DNA from: Verrucomicrobiota bacterium
GTDB taxonomy: Bacteria > Verrucomicrobiota > Verrucomicrobiia > Limisphaerales > UBA8199
Direction of reading: 5' to 3'
Length of the DNA stretch: 39,723 bases
NCBI GenBank assembly: GCA_029974925.1
Contig: JARKQH010000284.1
Span: forward strand, 1-39,723
The stretch's first letter is position 1, and each line of letters opens with the position of its first letter. Under the pieces are notes generated by a model that made no database searches, was not told the DNA's origin, and was given only the letters and a program-made list of their open reading frames with translations. Shown piece after piece: positions 26,889 through 35,815 of this stretch. Made by a program: the position numbers and the translations under genes.

Positions 26889-27095
26889 TTAGGCCGCTTT
26901 GCGACGCAGCGCGGAAATTTGGGTTTCGATGCGGGCGATGTCGCGCCGCAGGGTGCGGAGCCGGGCGGGCTTTTCCAACTGGGCGCTCGCCTGCTGCAGC
27001 CGCAGGTTGAAAATCTCCTGCCGCAGGTTGCGGCTATCGGCCAGCAGCTCCGGCAGCGTCTTTTCCTGGATCTCTTTGCGTTTGGTTTTCTTCAT
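26889..27095 (-). CDS. rpmC: 50S ribosomal protein L29
   Basis: A 68-residue helical protein at the tunnel exit that helps form the docking site for SRP and trigger factor. The sequence KTLPELLADSRNLRQEIFNL then LRTLRRDIARIETQI matches the family, with the usual two-helix layout. Nine bases before rpsQ. Confidence 0.94.
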   Translation of the reverse strand: MKKTKRKEIQEKTLPELLADSRNLRQEIFNLRLQQASAQLEKPARLRTLRRDIARIETQISALRRKAA

Positions 27096-27110
27096 GGCGG
27101 CAAGCGCGGG

Positions 27111-27530
27111 TTACCCGACCCGGTGGCGGGAAATAAACTTGGTTTTGATGGGCAGCTTGGTGGCGGCCAGACGCAGCGACTCCCGCGCCACCGCCTCCGT
27201 GACCCCGTCCACCTCGAACAGCACGTTGGCCGGACGAATCACCGCCACCCAGGATTCGAGGGGGCCTTTGCCCTTGCCCATACGGGTCTCGAGCGGCTTC
27301 TTGGTGAAGGACTTTTGGGGGAATACCCGGATCCACATCTTGCCATGGCGCTTCATGTTACGGGCGATGGCGACCCGGGCGGATTCGATTTGTTTGGTGT
27401 CGAGCCAGCAGCGCTCCATGGCCATCAGGCCATACTCTCCAAAGGCAACCGTGTTGCCCCGCGTGGCCAGGCCAGCGCGGTTGCCACGGTGCATCTTGCG
27501 ATACTTGACTCTTTCGGGCATCAAGGGCAT
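27111..27530 (-). CDS. rplP: 50S ribosomal protein L16
   Basis: A 139-residue protein next to the A-site tRNA. Signatures: ERVKYRKMHRGNRAGLATRG, MERCWLDTKQIESARVAIAR, KMWIRVFPQKSFTKKPLETR and MGKGKGPLESWVAVIRPANV. It is the arginine-rich bacterial form and its length is normal. The start ATG at 27530 gives MPLMPERVKYRK; an in-frame methionine three codons later is an alternative. Confidence 0.97.
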   Translation of the reverse strand: MPLMPERVKYRKMHRGNRAGLATRGNTVAFGEYGLMAMERCWLDTKQIESARVAIARNMKRHGKMWIRVFPQKSFTKKPLETRMGKGKGPLESWVAVIRPANVLFEVDGVTEAVARESLRLAATKLPIKTKFISRHRVG

Positions 27531-27546
27531 AGGTCAATCCTCAAAA

Positions 27547-28218
27547 TCAGATGGAGCTCGCTACCGGTTCAGGCTGGGGCTGGGCCTTCTGCTTCTTGGT
27601 GTCCCCCTTGCAAACCCAGCATTTGATGCCGAGTTTTCCGTAAACCGTGCGGGCCTCGGCAAAGCCGTAGTCAATTTCCGCCCGCAGCGTGTGCAGCGGC
27701 ACCCGGCCCCAGTGGTACTGCTCGACCCGGGCCAGTTCCGCCCCGCCCAGCCGCCCCGCGCAACGAATCTTGATTCCCTCGGCCCCGAAGTCCTTCGCCG
27801 TTTGGAGCGCTTTCTTCATCGCCCGGCGGAACGAAACGCGGCGTTCAAGCTGCAGCGCGACGTTTTCGGCCACTAATTGGGCGTCGGTCTCGGGCTGCTT
27901 GATTTCCACAATATCCACGTAGATTTCCTTCCCGGTCATCCGGCTGAGCTCCTCCTTGAGCTTGTCAATCTCCGCGCCCTTCCGTCCGATGACGATCCCC
28001 GGCCGGGCGGTCAGAATGGTGATCCGGCAGCGATTGGCGGCCCGTTCAATCAGAATCTTGGGCACCGACGCCGATTCGAGCTTTTTCTTGAGCAGCTCGC
28101 GAATCTCGCGGTCTTCGGTCAGCAGTTTGCCGAATTCCTTCTTGCCGGCGAACCACTTGGAACGCCAGTCGCGGTTGACCGCGACCCGAAGGCCGACTGG
28201 ATTGGTTTTTTGTCCCAT
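27547..28218 (-). CDS. rpsC: 30S ribosomal protein S3
   Basis: A 223-residue head protein of the mRNA entry channel with helicase-related function. [20 protein letters not shown] opens the protein, a KH-2 RNA-binding domain is marked by [20 protein letters not shown], and the C-terminal domain has [20 protein letters not shown] and [21 protein letters not shown] short Lys/Gln/Pro tail ends the protein. Confidence 0.97.
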   Translation of the reverse strand: MGQKTNPVGLRVAVNRDWRSKWFAGKKEFGKLLTEDREIRELLKKKLESASVPKILIERAANRCRITILTARPGIVIGRKGAEIDKLKEELSRMTGKEIYVDIVEIKQPETDAQLVAENVALQLERRVSFRRAMKKALQTAKDFGAEGIKIRCAGRLGGAELARVEQYHWGRVPLHTLRAEIDYGFAEARTVYGKLGIKCWVCKGDTKKQKAQPQPEPVASSI

Positions 28219-28227
28219 AGGTGCGAG

Positions 28228-28581
28228 TTATTCGTCTGACAAAACAATCTTGATATGGCAGTTGCGCTTGAGAATGGGCCCGGCGGAGCCGCGGGCCTTG
28301 GGGGTGAACCGTTTGTAGGTGGACGCGGTTTGAGCCACGGCTTCCTTGACGCGCAGACGGTCGGTTCGCAACTGGCTGTATTCTTTATGGTGCGTCTTCA
28401 AATCCTCGGCGTTGGCGATGGCGGATTTCAGCGTCTTGGCCACGAAACGGGCGCCTTTCCGCGGGGTGACGGCCAGAGCCGCCTGGGCGTGGGCCGCCGA
28501 CAATCCCTGAATCTGGCGCACCACTTCGCGCATTTTCTGCGCCGACATGCGCACATTCTTGGTGATGGCTTGGACTTGCAT
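28228..28581 (-). CDS. rplV: 50S ribosomal protein L22
   Basis: A 117-residue protein lining the nascent chain exit tunnel. KNVRMSAQKMREVVRQIQGL is the conserved start, and the tunnel loop with KRFTPKARGSAGPILKRNCH is intact. Ends HIKIVLSDE. Starts four bases after the rpsS stop. Confidence 0.96.
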   Translation of the reverse strand: MQVQAITKNVRMSAQKMREVVRQIQGLSAAHAQAALAVTPRKGARFVAKTLKSAIANAEDLKTHHKEYSQLRTDRLRVKEAVAQTASTYKRFTPKARGSAGPILKRNCHIKIVLSDE

Positions 28582-28585
28582 ACGG

Positions 28586-28867
28586 TTACTTGGCTTCGGC
28601 CTTGGCGGTGTGGGCGCCGTGTTTCTTGAAGGTGCGCGTCAACGAGAATTCCCCGAGCCGGTGGCCAACCATGTTTTCGGTGACGAACACCGGGTTGAAC
28701 ACCTTGCCGTTATGCACGTTGAAAGTCAGGCCGACAAAATCCGGCGTGATCATCGAGCGCCGCGACCAGGTCTTGATCGGCGCTTTGGATTTGGCTTCTT
28801 TGGCCTTCTGGATTTTCTCCAGGAGGTGGAAGTCAACAAACGGACCTTTCTTAATGGAGCGTCCCAT
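28586..28867 (-). CDS. rpsS: 30S ribosomal protein S19
   Basis: A 93-residue head protein that pairs with S13. [40 protein letters not shown] and [20 protein letters not shown] are all diagnostic of S19. Located between rplB and rplV as in the S10 operon. Confidence 0.97.
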   Translation of the reverse strand: MGRSIKKGPFVDFHLLEKIQKAKEAKSKAPIKTWSRRSMITPDFVGLTFNVHNGKVFNPVFVTENMVGHRLGEFSLTRTFKKHGAHTAKAEAK

Positions 28868-28879
28868 AAGGGGTAAATC

Positions 28880-29734
28880 TTACTTTTGTTTCATCGGCCG
28901 GCCATCCCGCCGCACCAGAATGAAGCGGTTGGAGGCTTTCTTCTTGTGCCGTGTCCGATAGCCCTTGGCCAGCAAGCCCCACGGCGAGGTCAATTGCTGC
29001 CAGCCACCGCCCGACTTGGCCTTTCCGGCGCCGCCGCCATTGGGGTGATCCACCGGGTTGCGCGCCACGCCGCGGTTGATGGGGCGAATGCCCAGGTGCC
29101 GCGAGCGGCCGGCTTTGCCCAGCACGACGTTCTCGTGTTCCGGGTTCCCCACCTGGCCGATGGTGGCATAACAATTCTCGTTCACCCGCCGGATTTCGCC
29201 CGACGGAAGACGGATTTGCGCATAACCTTCGTCGCGGGACATCAGGGTGGCCGACGAGCCGGCGCTGCGCACCATCTGGGCGCCGCGCCCGGGGGTCAGT
29301 TCGATATTATGAATCGGCAGACCCACTGGAACAGTCCGCAGGGGCAGGCAATTGCCCACCTCGGCGGGGGCGTTGGGGCCGCTCATCAGCTTGGCGCCGA
29401 CCTGCAAACCCAACGGCGCGAGGATGTAGGCCTTCTCGCCGTCCGCGTATTGAAGCAGCGCCAGACGGGCCGACCGGCCGGGATCATACTCAATCGCCGT
29501 CACCGTCGCCTCCACCCCGTGTTTCTTCCGCTTGAAATCCACCAGGCGGATTTTCTGCTTGTGGCCGCCGCCAATTCCGCGCGCGGTCACCCGGCCATAG
29601 ACATTGCGCCCGCCGGTGCGCTTGCGGATCTCGACCAGGCTCTTTTCGGGCTTGGTCTTCGTAATGTCGCTGTAGTCCGAATATGCGACGTAGCGCAATG
29701 ACGGAGTCAGCGGTCTAAATGTCTTTACTGGCAT
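28880..29734 (-). CDS. rplB: 50S ribosomal protein L2
   Basis: A 284-residue protein needed for subunit association and peptidyl-transferase assembly. The RNA-binding region SAGSSATLMSRDEGYAQIRL and the loop NPVDHPNGGGAGKAKSGGGW are present; the first His of the HP.GGG loop is kept and the second position of the usual HPHGGG is Asn. It is the first gene of this operon: upstream is a 266-base non-coding region and then a gene on the other strand, so rpsJ, rplC, rplD and rplW are not linked here. No strong ribosome binding site precedes the ATG. Confidence 0.97.
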   Translation of the reverse strand: MPVKTFRPLTPSLRYVAYSDYSDITKTKPEKSLVEIRKRTGGRNVYGRVTARGIGGGHKQKIRLVDFKRKKHGVEATVTAIEYDPGRSARLALLQYADGEKAYILAPLGLQVGAKLMSGPNAPAEVGNCLPLRTVPVGLPIHNIELTPGRGAQMVRSAGSSATLMSRDEGYAQIRLPSGEIRRVNENCYATIGQVGNPEHENVVLGKAGRSRHLGIRPINRGVARNPVDHPNGGGAGKAKSGGGWQQLTSPWGLLAKGYRTRHKKKASNRFILVRRDGRPMKQK

Positions 29735-29862
29735 AAATCAATAACGTTTCCCAAGTCAGCCACTTGGAGAGCGGAGCCATCATTCCTGCCGCCCGAGGGG
29801 CGACCAGTTATCGGTTCCGCAGGTTATGCTGTCCGAACCCCTTCCGGGGAAACGGAGCGGGG
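29735..29862 (-). promoter_or_regulatory. Structured 5' leader of the rplB operon (candidate)
   Basis: About 120 bases between the candidate promoter and the rplB start. Two stems can be drawn on the minus strand: a GGTTC/GAACC pair enclosing about 17 bases (near 29813-29840) and a CGCCC-CTC-GGGCG hairpin (near 29790-29803). Leaders of ribosomal operons often bind a product protein for autoregulation. That role here is inference; I do not recognise a known leader motif. Confidence 0.3.
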
Positions 29863-29890
29863 AATATAGCAAACCCGGGTCCGGGCGCAA
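29863..29890 (-). promoter_or_regulatory. Candidate promoter of the ribosomal protein operon
   Basis: On the minus strand TTGCGC (29890-29885) is followed after 16 bases by TATATT (29868-29863), preceded by TGC, giving an extended -10. It lies about 130 bases before rplB, the first gene of the operon, in a gene-free stretch. Sequence prediction only. Confidence 0.5.
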
Positions 29891-30000
29891 TAGGTTTTTG
29901 CATTTTTTTTGCGCCCCATTTTCGTCCCCCTGCACCGAGCCCCCGCCGGGCTGCAAAAAGCGGGTGACACCGGGACTGAAAAAGGTCATATAAACCGCCG

Positions 30001-32028
30001 ATGAAGACCCTTCTGCAAGCTGGCAAATGCGCAATGACCGGGCTCTGCCGTCGGTGCGTGATGCTGATGACCCTGGCGTTGGCCGCCACCGTCGTATCCG
30101 GCGCCCCGCCCCACGAGCCGATGCCCACCTTGCGCGTCCAAACCGACCGTCCCGGCGCCCGCATTAACGCCGCCATGTGGGGACTGTTTTTCGAAGACAT
30201 CAATTTCGGGGCGGATGGCGGCCTCTATGCCGAGTTGGTCAAGAACCGCTCTTTCGAGTTTCCCAATCCCCTGATGGGCTGGACCCCGCTTCACCCAGCC
30301 GGCGTCGAAATCCGGCAGGATGCCCCACTGAACGACGTCAACTCCCATTACGTTCGAGTCACGGCCAACGAGCGCCCGGCTTCGGGTCTGGTCAACGAAG
30401 GCTTTCGCGGCATCGGACTTCACGGCGGCAAGGCCTACGAGTTCTCCGCGTGGATTCGAGCGGCAGGCGGCTCGCCGGTCCTGACGGTGGAGCTGGTGTC
30501 CGGTGAGGGCCGGGTTTTGGCCGCCACGCGTCTGAAGAATTTCTCCCCGGGCTGGAAACAATACTTCGCGCGGCTGCGCCCGCAACAAACCGACTTCAAG
30601 GCACAGTTGCGAATCCAGGTTCAGGGGCCGGGCGCACTGGATCTGGACATGGTCTCGTTATTTCCGCGCGACACGTGGAAGGGGCGTCGCGGGGGCTTGC
30701 GGGCGGACCTCGTGGAGATGCTGGCGGCGATGAAGCCGGGATTTCTGCGCTTTCCCGGCGGCTGCATTGTTGAAGGGCGTTACTTGACCAACCGTTACGA
30801 CTGGAAAACGACCCTCGGCGCTCCGGAGACACGCAAGCTGATCATCAACCGCTGGAACAACGAATTCCGTCACCGCCCCGCCCCGGACTATTATCAATCC
30901 TTCGGGCTGGGCTTTTTCGAGTATTTCCAGCTTTGCGAAGATTTGGGGGCCGAGCCGATGCCCATTCTCAACTGCGGCATGGCCTGCCAGTTTAATTCCG
31001 GCGAGCTCGCCCCGCTGGAGGAACTGGACTCGTACATTCAGGACGCCCTGGACCTGATCGAATTTGCCAACGGCCCGGCCTCCACCCGCTGGGGCTCGCG
31101 ACGCGCGGCCATGGGCCATCCCGCGCCCTTTTGCATGAAACTGCTGGGCATCGGCAATGAGCAATGGGGACCTCAGTACATTGAACGTTACGCGCGCTTT
31201 GCCCGCGTGCTCAAGCAACGGCATCCGGAAATCCAATTGATTTCCAGCGCGGGGCCGGCTCCCGCCGATGACCGTTTCACCTTCGCCTGGAACAAACTGC
31301 GCGAACTCAAGGCCGACATTATTGATGAGCATTGCTATGCCGCGCCAAAATGGTTTTTCGACAATGTCCACCGCTACGACCATTACGACCGCCACGGTCC
31401 CAAGGTCTTCATGGGCGAATACGCGGCGCAAAGCGTGGCCATTGCCAGCCCCGACAACCGGAACACCCTCGAGTGCGCCCTGGCCGAGGCCGCCTACATG
31501 ACCGGCATGGAACGCAACGCGGACGTGGTGCGCATGGCCTCCTACGCGCCCTTGTTCGGGCACGCCGAAGCCTGGCAATGGACCCCCAACCTGATTTGGT
31601 GCGATAACCTCCGCGTTTACGGCACCCCCAATTACTACGTCCAGTTGTTGTTCAGCCGAAATCGGGGCGATGTCGTCCTGCCGCTCGACCTGTTCGACGG
31701 CAACGCCACCGGTGCAACGCCGGCGGACCGCCCGCCGCGCCTGTTCGCCAGCGCCGTCCTGGACGAGCGATCGCACGAAGTGATTCTCAAGGTTGTCAAT
31801 CCCTCGGACCAGGCGACCCCCGCCAGAATTCTCCTGGCTGGCTGCGCCAAGGCGGGCCCCGTCGTCCACGCCCACGTGCTTCGCGGGCGAAGCCTGAACG
31901 AACAGAACTCTTTCGAAGACCCCATCCGCATCGCCCCCGTCACGCAACGGCAACGAATCAATGGTCCCGCCTTCGAGACGACCCTCCCGCCGTATTCCTT
32001 CACCGTGTTGCGCGTTCGCGCCCGCTGA
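30001..32028 (+). CDS. GH51 alpha-L-arabinofuranosidase, secreted
   Basis: Releases terminal arabinose from arabinan or arabinoxylan side chains. The 675-residue protein has an N-terminal signal sequence (VMLMTLALAATVVSGA, cut near residue 35), the GH51 start INAAMWGLFFEDINFGADGG, a CBM-like beta-sandwich insertion at about 95-220, the (beta/alpha)8 catalytic domain, and a C-terminal beta domain. The acid/base is E387 in GIGNEQWG and the nucleophile is E473 in FMGEYAA, the spacing expected for clan GH-A. ATG at 30001 is the first start; ATG at 30034 would still leave a signal peptide. No ribosome binding site is visible. It stands divergent from the ribosomal operon, 85 bases before the protease gene. 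Confidence 0.92.
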   Translation: MKTLLQAGKCAMTGLCRRCVMLMTLALAATVVSGAPPHEPMPTLRVQTDRPGARINAAMWGLFFEDINFGADGGLYAELVKNRSFEFPNPLMGWTPLHPAGVEIRQDAPLNDVNSHYVRVTANERPASGLVNEGFRGIGLHGGKAYEFSAWIRAAGGSPVLTVELVSGEGRVLAATRLKNFSPGWKQYFARLRPQQTDFKAQLRIQVQGPGALDLDMVSLFPRDTWKGRRGGLRADLVEMLAAMKPGFLRFPGGCIVEGRYLTNRYDWKTTLGAPETRKLIINRWNNEFRHRPAPDYYQSFGLGFFEYFQLCEDLGAEPMPILNCGMACQFNSGELAPLEELDSYIQDALDLIEFANGPASTRWGSRRAAMGHPAPFCMKLLGIGNEQWGPQYIERYARFARVLKQRHPEIQLISSAGPAPADDRFTFAWNKLRELKADIIDEHCYAAPKWFFDNVHRYDHYDRHGPKVFMGEYAAQSVAIASPDNRNTLECALAEAAYMTGMERNADVVRMASYAPLFGHAEAWQWTPNLIWCDNLRVYGTPNYYVQLLFSRNRGDVVLPLDLFDGNATGATPADRPPRLFASAVLDERSHEVILKVVNPSDQATPARILLAGCAKAGPVVHAHVLRGRSLNEQNSFEDPIRIAPVTQRQRINGPAFETTLPPYSFTVLRVRAR

Positions 32029-32064
32029 GGACCTTGCGACTGTTCCCCGGCGCGCCGGGCGGAA

Positions 32065-32098
32065 TTGACTTTCCCCCTGCCGCGTCCCGCTCTAGCAT
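32065..32098 (+). promoter_or_regulatory. Possible promoter of the tricorn-like protease gene
   Basis: A TTGACT box at 32065-32070 is followed after 20-22 bases by TCTAGCAT (32091-32098), a poor -10 at unusual distance. A 14-base palindrome (32046-32059) lies just upstream. Only the -35-like box is convincing. Confidence 0.25.
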
Positions 32099-32113
32099 CA
32101 ACCCCACTTTGAA

Positions 32114-35100
32114 ATGACCAAACGAGCTTTTTTTGCCATCGCACTTGCGGGCGCGTTGCTTTCCCCCCGGGCGGGCACTTGGGCCCAGGAGACGGTTAAC
32201 ACCACGCCGGACGCGCGCATGCTCCGCTACCCGGACGTGTCCGCCACCCACATCGTTTTCGTTTACGCGGGGGACATTTGGGTCGTGCCCAAGACCGGCG
32301 GCCAGGCCCAACGGTTGAGTTCCCCCCGGGGTGAGGAAACCTTCCCGCGATTCTCCCCCGACGGCAGCCAGATCGCCTTTAGCGGCAACTACGACGGCAA
32401 CACGGATATTTACGTCGTGCCGGTCACCGGCGGGCTGCCCCGGCGGCTGACCTACCACGGCGGCCTGGACCGCATGCTGGAATGGTACCCGGACGGCAGG
32501 AAGTTGCTGTTCGCTTCCTCCCGAACGAGCGAGAAAGACCGGTTCAACCAACTGTATTCCATCTCGGTGGAGGGAGGGCTGCCCGAAAAGCTGCCCGTCC
32601 CCTACGGCGAATTTGGCGCCATTTCCCCCGACGGCCGCACCCTCGCCTACGTGCCCATCACGGTGGATTTTGCGACCTGGAAGCGCTACCGCGGCGGCAT
32701 GAACCCCGCCATCTGGCTCTTTGACCTGAAGACCTTCACCGCCCGGAATCTCACCGGCAACCAGGCGGGCAACTCCCAGCCCATGTGGCACGGCTCGACC
32801 CTCTACTTCGTCTCCGATCGCGACAAAAACAAGCGGGCGAATCTTTGGGCCTACGACCTCAACACGAAAAACTTCCGCCAAATCACCACCTTCGAGGAAT
32901 TCGACGTTCATTTCCCCAGCATCGGCCCCGAAGATATCGTCTTCGAGAACGGCGCGCGCCTTTACCTGTTGAACCTCGCCACCGAGAAACTCACCGAAGT
33001 CAGCGTCCAGGTCCTCACGGACCGCGCCACGCTCAAACCGCGCACCGAAAACGTGGCGTCGTTGGCGCGCGACCCGGACATTTCCCCCTCAGCCAAACGG
33101 GTCGTGTTCACGGCCCGCGGCGAGTTGTTCACCGTCCCGGCGGAGCACGGTGTCATTCGGAATCTCACGCGCAGTTCCGGCGTGGCGGAACGCTACCCTG
33201 TCTGGTCGCCCGACGGCAAAACCATCGCCTATTTCAGCGATCGCACCGGGGAATATGAGCTGACCGTGCGGCCTGCCGACGGCTCCGGCGCCGAAGAAGT
33301 TCTGACCCGCCTGGGCCCGGGCTTCCGCTACCGCCCCTCCTGGTCGCCCGACAGCAAGAAAATCATGTTCGTGGACCAGGCCATGCGCATCCACCTCCAC
33401 GATTTGGAAAAAAAGGAAACCACCGAGGTTGCCCGGCAATTGTGGCACTATCATGACGCCCTGGCGCGCATGCGCTTTGCCTGGTCCCGGGACAGCCGCT
33501 GGGTGGCTTTTGCCAAGGACCTCGACAACCTGCACACCGCCATCGTGATCTATGACACGCGCGAAAGAAAGCTGCACCAGGTGACCAGCGGTTACTACGA
33601 CGATGACAACCCGGTTTTCGACCCGGACGGGAAATACCTTTACTACCGCTCCGGCCGCAGCTTCTCCCCCCTTTACAGCGACCTGGACAACACCTGGGTC
33701 TATCCCAACACCCATCTGTTGATGGCTGTCTCGCTGCGCAAGGACGTGCCCAGCCCGCTGGCGCCCCGCAACGACGAGGAGCCGGCCAAGGACAAGCCGG
33801 CCAAAGACCCGGACAAGAAACCGCCGGCCGACGACTCGGATGCGAAGCCGGAGGATGCCGCCAAACCGGAAGCCGGCGCTGACGCAAAGGAAAAGTCCGA
33901 AGCCAAGGATGAATCCAAGGAGGCCAAGCCCGAGACCAAAACGGAACAGAAGCCGGAGAAGGAGCCCAAGGCGCTGGAAATTGACCTGGCCGGCTTGGAA
34001 GACCGCGCGGTGGTGCTCCCTGCCAAGGCGGGCCGGTACGACGACCTCATCGCGGGCAGCGGCAAATTGCTGTACCGCCGCCTGCCCCGCGCGGGAGCCG
34101 CCGAAGAGCGGAGCACGCTCGTGCTTTACGACCTTGAGAAACGCGAGGAAAAGACCGTCCTGGATGATGTGGACGACGTCATCCCCACGGCGAAAGGCGA
34201 CAAGCTCCTCGTGCGGCGCAAGGGCGAGTACTGCATTATCGAGCCAAAGGAAGGCCAGAAGTTCGAGAAAAAGCTCAACCTGGCCGGATTGGAGACGGTG
34301 GTGGACCCCGTGGCCGAATGGGAACAATTGTTCACCGAAGCCTGGCGCTTGGAGCGCGACTATTTCTACGACCCCAATCTCCACGGGGTGGACTGGAACC
34401 TCATGCGGGAACGTTATTCGGCCCTCCTCAAGGACGCGGTCACGCGGTGGGATGTCAATTACCTGATTGGCGAGCTCATCGGCGAACTCAACTCCTCCCA
34501 CACCTACCGCAGCGGTGGGGACGTGGAAAACCCGCCCCAGCGTCCCGTGGGTTACCTGGGCGTGGATTATGCCCTGGAGAACGGCGCTTACCGCATCAAA
34601 AAAATCATCGAAACGGCGTCATGGGACGCCGAACAACGCAGCCCGCTCAAGGCCCCGGGCGTGAATGTCAAGGAAGGCGATTACCTCCTCGCGGTCAACG
34701 GACAGCCGCTGGACATCTCGCAGGAACCCCATGCCGCATTCCAGGGCCTGGCTGACAAACCCGTGATCCTGACGGTAAACGACAAGCCTTCGCCGGACGG
34801 CGCGCGCGAGGTGCTGGTCCAGACGCTCTCGAGCGAATACCGGCTGCGGCACCTGGCCTGGATCGAAAGCAACCGCAAGCGCGTCGAGGAAGCCACCGGC
34901 GGCAAAGTGGGCTATGTCTATGTCCCCGACACCGGCCGCGGCGGACAATCCGAACTGGTGCGGCAATTTCGCGCCCAGTTCAACAAGGCCGGCCTGATCA
35001 TTGACGAGCGCTTCAACAGCGGCGGCCAGATCCCCGACCGCTTCGTCGAATTGCTCGCCCGCAAGACGCTCAACTACTGGGGCGTGCGGGACGGCGCGGA

Positions 35101-35509
35101 TTGGGCCTGGCCCCAAGTCGCGCACTCCGGCCCCAAGGCCATGCTCATCAATGGCTGGAGCGGCTCCGGCGGGGATTGTTTCCCGTTCTACTTCAAGAAG
35201 GCCAAACTGGGGCCGTTGGTCGGCACCCGCACCTGGGGCGGCCTCATCGGCATGACAGGCAACCCCCTGCTGATTGATGATGGACGCGTTACCGTCCCCA
35301 CCTTCGGCATCTACGATACCAACGGGAATTGGATCATCGAGGGCCACGGGGTGGATCCGGACGTGCCCGTGGTGGATCACCCCGGCCTCATGGCCAAGGG
35401 CCGTGACCCGCAGCTCGAGCGGGCGATCACCGGGGTGATGAAGGCCCTCAAGCGGAATCCGCCAACCGAAGTCAAAAAACCCCAATACCCCGTTCGCGCC
35501 GGGCGTTAA
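32114..35509 (+). CDS. Tricorn-type S41 serine protease, secreted
   Basis: A 1131-residue protein with a signal peptide (FFAIALAGALLSPRAGTWA, cut near residue 24). WD/TolB-like beta-propeller repeats cover about 35-535 (PRFSPDGSQIAFSGN, PVWSPDGKTIAYFSD, RPSWSPDSKKIMFVD). A linker of about 75 residues made mostly of Lys, Glu, Asp, Pro and Ala follows (about 545-620), then the C1 region, a PDZ domain (about 810-890) and the S41 protease domain. Tricorn catalytic residues align: H796 in NSSHTYR, nucleophile S1018 in GWSGSGGDCFP, and E1076 in WIIEGHG; the S-to-E distance (58) equals that of archaeal tricorn as I recall it. Likely degrades peptides in the periplasm. Confidence 0.93.
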   Translation: MTKRAFFAIALAGALLSPRAGTWAQETVNTTPDARMLRYPDVSATHIVFVYAGDIWVVPKTGGQAQRLSSPRGEETFPRFSPDGSQIAFSGNYDGNTDIYVVPVTGGLPRRLTYHGGLDRMLEWYPDGRKLLFASSRTSEKDRFNQLYSISVEGGLPEKLPVPYGEFGAISPDGRTLAYVPITVDFATWKRYRGGMNPAIWLFDLKTFTARNLTGNQAGNSQPMWHGSTLYFVSDRDKNKRANLWAYDLNTKNFRQITTFEEFDVHFPSIGPEDIVFENGARLYLLNLATEKLTEVSVQVLTDRATLKPRTENVASLARDPDISPSAKRVVFTARGELFTVPAEHGVIRNLTRSSGVAERYPVWSPDGKTIAYFSDRTGEYELTVRPADGSGAEEVLTRLGPGFRYRPSWSPDSKKIMFVDQAMRIHLHDLEKKETTEVARQLWHYHDALARMRFAWSRDSRWVAFAKDLDNLHTAIVIYDTRERKLHQVTSGYYDDDNPVFDPDGKYLYYRSGRSFSPLYSDLDNTWVYPNTHLLMAVSLRKDVPSPLAPRNDEEPAKDKPAKDPDKKPPADDSDAKPEDAAKPEAGADAKEKSEAKDESKEAKPETKTEQKPEKEPKALEIDLAGLEDRAVVLPAKAGRYDDLIAGSGKLLYRRLPRAGAAEERSTLVLYDLEKREEKTVLDDVDDVIPTAKGDKLLVRRKGEYCIIEPKEGQKFEKKLNLAGLETVVDPVAEWEQLFTEAWRLERDYFYDPNLHGVDWNLMRERYSALLKDAVTRWDVNYLIGELIGELNSSHTYRSGGDVENPPQRPVGYLGVDYALENGAYRIKKIIETASWDAEQRSPLKAPGVNVKEGDYLLAVNGQPLDISQEPHAAFQGLADKPVILTVNDKPSPDGAREVLVQTLSSEYRLRHLAWIESNRKRVEEATGGKVGYVYVPDTGRGGQSELVRQFRAQFNKAGLIIDERFNSGGQIPDRFVELLARKTLNYWGVRDGADWAWPQVAHSGPKAMLINGWSGSGGDCFPFYFKKAKLGPLVGTRTWGGLIGMTGNPLLIDDGRVTVPTFGIYDTNGNWIIEGHGVDPDVPVVDHPGLMAKGRDPQLERAITGVMKALKRNPPTEVKKPQYPVRAGR

Positions 35510-35521
35510 CCGGACAGAAAC

Positions 35522-35815
35522 ATGACCCCAACCCAGGTGCTTTGGATCTACATCGTGCTGCTGGTAATCGGCGGCCTCATCGGCTTTTTCAAGGCCAAGA
35601 GCCGCGTTTCACTCATCATGTCAGTGGTCTTCGCCGCTGCCCTGAGTCTGTGCGCCGCGGACATCATCTTCAAATCCTACGTGGCGGATATTCTCCTGGC
35701 CATGCTGCTGGTGGTTTTCACGATGCGCCTGACCAAGACCAAAAAATTTATGCCGGCCGGCATGATGCTCGTCATTACCCTCGCTGCCCTGGCCCTCCGC
35801 CATTTGCGGTTTTAG
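35522..35815 (+). CDS. TMEM14 family small membrane protein
   Basis: A 97-residue protein with three or four hydrophobic helices: WIYIVLLVIGGLIGFFKAKS, LIMSVVFAAALSLCAADIIF, ILLAMLLVVFTMRLTKTKKF, and AGMMLVITLAALALR. The GGxxGF.KAKSR.SL start and the FMPAG segment before the last helix match the TMEM14/UPF0136 family. In eukaryotes members move fatty acids or porphyrins; bacterial function is unknown. It starts 12 bases after the protease stop, so it is likely in the same transcript. Its stop overlaps the stop of the convergent SpoIID-like gene. Confidence 0.85.
   Translation: MTPTQVLWIYIVLLVIGGLIGFFKAKSRVSLIMSVVFAAALSLCAADIIFKSYVADILLAMLLVVFTMRLTKTKKFMPAGMMLVITLAALALRHLRF

Noticed and set aside
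33089-34501. 470-codon minus-strand frame
   Set aside because: It is antisense to the tricorn-type protease; composition is a shadow of the coding strand.
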